NCBI RefSeq assembly: GCF_025244925.1
Contig: NZ_CP104275.1
Span: 744,001 to 808,000, forward strand
Reading direction: 5' to 3'
From: Arthrobacter zhaoxinii
GTDB taxonomy: Bacteria > Actinomycetota > Actinomycetes > Actinomycetales > Micrococcaceae
DNA length: 64,000 bases
The position numbers and the translations under genes were made by a program. The notes under the pieces are model-generated. The model was not told where the DNA came from. It did not search any database and was given only the letters and a program-made list of their open reading frames with translations. This document shows, in pieces, positions 59,532 through 64,000 of this stretch. The stretch's first letter is position 1. Each line of letters starts with the position of its first letter.

Positions 59532-61019
59532 ATGACAAAGACTTCCACCCAGTCGGTCACAGGGCTGTACATCAACGGCGAGTCCCGGAGCACGCAGGAA
59601 ACCCTGGCAGTCGCGGATCCGGCCAGGCCCGGGTCCGTGGCGGGCCACGCAGCGGCCGCGTCGCCGGAGGACGTGGCGGACGCCGTCGGAGCCGCGAAGG
59701 CAGCCTTTCCCGCGTGGTCTGCACTGTCGGCACAGGAACGGGCAGCCCGGATGGCCAACGCGATTGCCGGCATAGCCGATCTGCGGGATGAGGACGCGGC
59801 CATCCTGTCCCGTGAGAACGGCAAGATTGTTATGGAGAGCTGGGTGGATGCCCTCGTCTTCGAGCTCCGCTGGCAGCTTGCCCTCTCGCTGGCCGATCAG
59901 GTGGATCAGGACGGGATCCTCGAACCGGCGCCGGGCATCCCCGTGACCACCACCGTGTCCTACCAGCCGCTGGGCGTGGTGACGGTGATAGTGCCCTTCA
60001 ACTGGCCGGTGGCAATCCTCGGCGCGTCCCTGCCCCACGCCCTGCTGGCCGGCAACACCGCCATCGTCAAACCGCCGCCCACCGCACCGCTGGCAACCAC
60101 CCGGATTGTGCAGCGCGTTGCCGAGAAACTGCCGCCGGGAGTGCTGAACGTCGTCACCGGCAGGGACAGCGACATGTCCGGCCTGATCCGGAACGACGAC
60201 GTAGCCAAGGTCTGTTTCACCGGCAGCGTCAACGGCGGCAAACGCATCATGGAAATGGCTTCCGGATCACTGACCCGGGTCACCCTCGAACTCGGAGGAA
60301 ACGACGCGGCCATCATCCTCGACGATGCACTCCTGGACGACACCCGGCTGGACCGGCTCCATGCCGCGGTCTTCGATACCACCGGGCAGATCTGCATGAA
60401 CGCCAAACGGATCTACGTCCACCGGTCCCGCATGGACGAACTGGTGCAGGGACTGTCCGCCCGGCTGGAAAACGCAGTCCTGGGCTACGGACTCGACGAA
60501 GGAACAACCATGGGGCCGCTGCACTCCCCGGGGCAGAAGGCCTTCGTCGAAGACCTGATCCAGGAGGCGGAGGCTGCCGGCGCCGAGGTCCGCCGCTTCG
60601 GCACCCTCCCCGAGGATCCGGACCTGAGGGACGGCAACTTCCTGCGCCCGGCGCTGGTCCTTGATCCGCATCCGGAACTGCGCGTGGTCACCGAGGAGCA
60701 GTTCGGGCCCGTGATTCCGATCATTCCGTTTGATGCCGAGGACGAAGCCGTTGCCTGGGCCAACGACACCTGGGCGGGGCTCTGCGGCTCGGTCTGGACC
60801 GAGGACCCGGCTCGGGCCAACGCGGTCGGTTCACAACTGGCCTGCGGCTACGTGTGGGTCAACGACCACGGAGCAACCCGTTTGGACCTTCGTGCCCCGT
60901 TCGGCGGCATGAAGCAGTCCGGCATGGGCCGTGAGCAGGGAATCCAGGGCGTCCGGGCTTTCCAGGACACCCGGTCCATTGCCCACCTTGACGAGGCTGC
61001 AGCCGCTGCTGCGCACTGA
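59532..61019 (+). CDS. aldehyde dehydrogenase, probable vanillin-type
   Basis: A 495-residue NAD(P)-dependent aldehyde dehydrogenase. VIVPFNWPVAILGASLPHALL is the substrate and cofactor region; E253 in LELGGND and nucleophile C288 in GQICMNAKRIYV are the catalytic pair; EEQFGPVIPIIPF and PFGGMKQSGMGREQGIQG end the fold. ATG at 59532 follows GAGAGG at good spacing. The LigM-type O-demethylase gene starts 21 bases after it, so oxidation of vanillin to vanillate, the substrate of that demethylase, is a good guess. Substrate not provable from sequence. Confidence 0.9.
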   Translation: MTKTSTQSVTGLYINGESRSTQETLAVADPARPGSVAGHAAAASPEDVADAVGAAKAAFPAWSALSAQERAARMANAIAGIADLRDEDAAILSRENGKIVMESWVDALVFELRWQLALSLADQVDQDGILEPAPGIPVTTTVSYQPLGVVTVIVPFNWPVAILGASLPHALLAGNTAIVKPPPTAPLATTRIVQRVAEKLPPGVLNVVTGRDSDMSGLIRNDDVAKVCFTGSVNGGKRIMEMASGSLTRVTLELGGNDAAIILDDALLDDTRLDRLHAAVFDTTGQICMNAKRIYVHRSRMDELVQGLSARLENAVLGYGLDEGTTMGPLHSPGQKAFVEDLIQEAEAAGAEVRRFGTLPEDPDLRDGNFLRPALVLDPHPELRVVTEEQFGPVIPIIPFDAEDEAVAWANDTWAGLCGSVWTEDPARANAVGSQLACGYVWVNDHGATRLDLRAPFGGMKQSGMGREQGIQGVRAFQDTRSIAHLDEAAAAAAH

Positions 61020-62450
<1,431 letters not shown>

Positions 62451-62561
62451 CCGCCCCGGGCGTGACGGGCACCGGCGGTCCGGACCGAATCTGCCGGACG
62501 AGGACGGAAGCTGTCCGCAGCGCTGTTCCGCGCCGTCGTCGGCGGTCCTAGCGTGGAGGCC

Positions 62562-62978
62562 ATGGACTGGAAAATTGAACTTGTGCCCGTGCCCGTCTCC
62601 AACGTGGATGCTTCCAAGGCTTTTTATGTGGACCAAATAGGGTTCAACGCCGACTTCGACGAACGGATCGATGAGAACCTGCGCTTTGTGCAGCTGACCC
62701 CGCCCGGCTCTGCCTGCTCGGTGGTGATCGGACCCGGCACCACGGACATGGCTCCCGGCACCCAGCGCATCCAGGTGGTGGTTCCCAGCGCTGCCGACGC
62801 GCGGCAGCACCTGGTGGACCACGGCGTGGCCGCCAGCGAGATCACCCCGCTGGACTGGGGAACGTTCGTTTACTTCAGTGATCCGGACGGCAACCAGTGG
62901 TCCCTGCAGCAACTCCCGGAGATTCCGCCGACGCTGCCGTCGGAATCCGGCGCGGAATCCGGCGCGGGGAACGGTTAG
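62562..62978 (+). CDS. VOC/glyoxalase-family protein
   Basis: A 138-residue vicinal-oxygen-chelate protein: MDWKIELVPVPVSNVDASKA and RIQVVVPSAADARQHLVDHG are the two half-domains, with YFSDPDGNQWSLQQLP as the typical end. N- and C-terminal ligand positions suit the glyoxalase/bleomycin-resistance fold; the C-terminus has an extra Glu/Ser/Gly tail. GGAGG is too close (2 bases) to the ATG at 62562, so a start at GTG 62553 is possible. Role unknown. Confidence 0.87.
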   Translation: MDWKIELVPVPVSNVDASKAFYVDQIGFNADFDERIDENLRFVQLTPPGSACSVVIGPGTTDMAPGTQRIQVVVPSAADARQHLVDHGVAASEITPLDWGTFVYFSDPDGNQWSLQQLPEIPPTLPSESGAESGAGNG

Positions 62979-62996
62979 CGCCGGCCTTCTGAGCTC

Positions 62997-63371
62997 CTAC
63001 AGCTCCGCGGACACCGCGTTCAGGGCCTCGACCACGTCGCCCCTGCTCTTTCCGAAGTCCAGCACCGTGGTGGCAACGGCCGGCGTGCTGGTGACCACCA
63101 CGCGCGTGCTGCCGGCAGTGACCGGCTCGAAGGCGACGGTAATCATCCGCGCATACGTATTCCAGCCCGAGCGCTGGAACTCTGCGCGTTCGGGCCACAC
63201 CCCCGTGAGCTTCATCTTCGGCAGGCGTGCCGACGCCCTTTCGACGGCGGCGGGCAGGCTGTCCATCGGTACAGCGACCACCGTCTCGCCCCGGGCGCGG
63301 GCCCACTTGGACGTGACGTTGAACCGCTTGGCATCGATACTGACCGGATTCGAACTCCCCATATTTGTCAT
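62997..63371 (-). CDS. hypothetical protein, tandem paralogue A
   Basis: A 124-residue protein of alternating strands: FNVTSKWARARGETVVAVPM, SARLPKMKLTGVWPERAEF, ARMITVAFEPVTAGSTRVVV and TTVLDFGKSRGDVVEALNAV. It shares most of its blocks with the 120-residue protein encoded 65 bases upstream on the same strand, at roughly half identity by eye. The strand pattern suggests a small SRPBCC- or polyketide-cyclase-like fold, but I cannot assign a family. GGGAGATGAC-type sequence precedes the ATG. Confidence 0.75.
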   Translation of the reverse strand: MTNMGSSNPVSIDAKRFNVTSKWARARGETVVAVPMDSLPAAVERASARLPKMKLTGVWPERAEFQRSGWNTYARMITVAFEPVTAGSTRVVVTSTPAVATTVLDFGKSRGDVVEALNAVSAEL

Positions 63372-63436
63372 CTCCCGAGACTAACGCAGGTAACGCCGGT
63401 CACGGTCCGCGGGTATAGGGGGCGGAGCGGCCTTCC

Positions 63437-63799
63437 CTAGAGCTCCGCGGCTACGGCGCTCAGGACCTCGGTGAGCTGCGCTTTGCCCTGCCCCCAGTCA
63501 GTCAACGTCGTGGGGACCGCCGGAGTGCTCGTGGCCAGCACGCGTGTGGTGCCGGCGTCGACGGGTTCAAAGGAGAGCACAATGTTGGCCCCGTAGGACT
63601 TCCAGGTCATGCCGACCGCGAACTCGGCCCGGTCCTGCCAGACCCCGGTCAATGTCATTTTCGGCAGCCGAAGTGCTGCACGCTCGACGGCACCCGGCAC
63701 GGCGGCCGCAGGTGCGGAAACCAGCAGCTCTCCCCGGCTGCGGGCCCGCTTGGACGTCACGTTGAGACTCACTGTTTTCGAATTCCCCATATTCGTCAT
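63437..63799 (-). CDS. hypothetical protein, tandem paralogue B
   Basis: A 120-residue relative of the gene just downstream: NVTSKRARSRGELLVSAPAA, LRLPKMTLTGVWQDRAEF, NIVLSFEPVDAGTTRVLATS and TTLTDWGQGKAQLTEVLSAV. Both start MTNMG. It opens the tandem pair and lies 56 bases from a divergent GntR-family gene. Function unknown; likely born by local duplication. Confidence 0.75.
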   Translation of the reverse strand: MTNMGNSKTVSLNVTSKRARSRGELLVSAPAAAVPGAVERAALRLPKMTLTGVWQDRAEFAVGMTWKSYGANIVLSFEPVDAGTTRVLATSTPAVPTTLTDWGQGKAQLTEVLSAVAAEL

Positions 63800-63855
63800 G
63801 CACCCGACAATAGCGCAGGGTGAACTTGTTCGAGTTTTAGAATTACTACGTGTTC

Positions 63856-64000
63856 ATGAAGGTTGACTCTTCGAGTGATGAACGGCTGTTTGCTCAGTTG
63901 GCCGCCTCGATCCGCGCAGACGCCGCGGCGGGACGGCTTCGGCCGGGAGACAGGCTTCCGAGCGCACGGGACGTGGCTGAATCCCTGGGCGTGAACGTGC
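63856..64000 (+). CDS. GntR-family transcriptional regulator, N-terminal part
   Basis: The gene runs off the window end. The 48 visible residues from ATG at 63856 (or GTG 63850) begin MKVDSSSDERLFAQLAASIR, then RLRPGDRLPSARDVAESLGV, the GntR winged-helix pattern (helix 1, RLPSxRxLA turn, recognition start). The subfamily (for example YtrA or MocR) cannot be told because the C-terminal domain is missing. The upstream gap is short and AT-rich (TTTTAGAATTACTACG), which may be its promoter. Confidence 0.88.
   Translation, partial: MKVDSSSDERLFAQLAASIRADAAAGRLRPGDRLPSARDVAESLGVNV

Overview
The window is high-GC (about 65-70 percent), densely packed actinobacterial chromosome. GTG and TTG starts and 4-base start/stop overlaps are common. 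Gene content (class-F sortase beside SigK/RskA, Excalibur lipoprotein, DUF222-HNH protein, a Ter operon with several TerD paralogues, ROK-controlled xylAB, LigM-type demethylase) fits Arthrobacter sensu lato or a close Micrococcaceae relative. That assignment is inference from content; no rRNA, tRNA, CRISPR array or intact mobile element was seen.

Layout. 1-5000: arginine deiminase pathway locus (arcA, an ArcD-like exchanger) with decay products: a C-terminal glyoxalase-fold relic, a deleted and frameshifted second arcA, and a piece of arcA that lies further downstream. 5.0-9.1 kb: an anchored DUF4352-like protein, a PAP2-like protein, then a tight operon of an ImmA/IrrE metallopeptidase, a seven-helix membrane protein, a second PAP2-like protein and an EspR-like DNA-binding protein. 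It is followed by a promoter with a perfect 28-bp palindrome. 9.4-18.1 kb: TetR/MFS pair, a lipoprotein and a membrane protein sharing one module, a glutaryl-CoA-dehydrogenase-like enzyme divergent from a thiolase, small secreted and hypothetical proteins.

18.1-29.1 kb: a minus-strand Ter stress operon. In transcription order it encodes a TerC-like protein, three TerD paralogues, TelA, a helical protein, a fourth TerD, an unassigned protein, a CitE-like lyase, a phosphoribosyltransferase fused to a StiP-like domain, and a HAD phosphatase. The enzymes match the predicted nucleoside-like metabolite pathway of Ter systems. 29.4-38.9 kb: a small repeat-module protein, RskA/SigK, a CHRD protein with a class-F sortase, two zinc-ribbon membrane proteins (one ends in the same repeat module), and an SGNH hydrolase lipoprotein.

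39.0-43.0 kb: enoyl-CoA hydratase plus 3-hydroxyacyl-CoA dehydrogenase, nucleoside hydrolase, FAD oxidoreductase. 43.0-50.1 kb: xylose locus with a ROK repressor (XylR type) divergent from xylA-xylB-aldose epimerase. Each side carries a dyad of the same design (TTG-N7-CAA core). A cupin with a Gly-Pro insert, a GNAT acetyltransferase and an acetyl-xylan-esterase-like enzyme follow. 50.3-58.4 kb: a DUF222-HNH gene broken by an in-frame amber codon, VOC protein, glycerophosphodiesterase, DUF5996 and DUF3817 proteins, Bcr/CflA-like MFS pump, SDR-like protein, DJ-1/PfpI protein. 58.4-64.0 kb: aldo/keto reductase, an aldehyde dehydrogenase next to a LigM-like tetrahydrofolate-dependent vanillate/3-O-methylgallate O-demethylase (a lignin-monomer module), another VOC protein, two tandem paralogues of unknown function, and the start of a GntR regulator cut by the window end.
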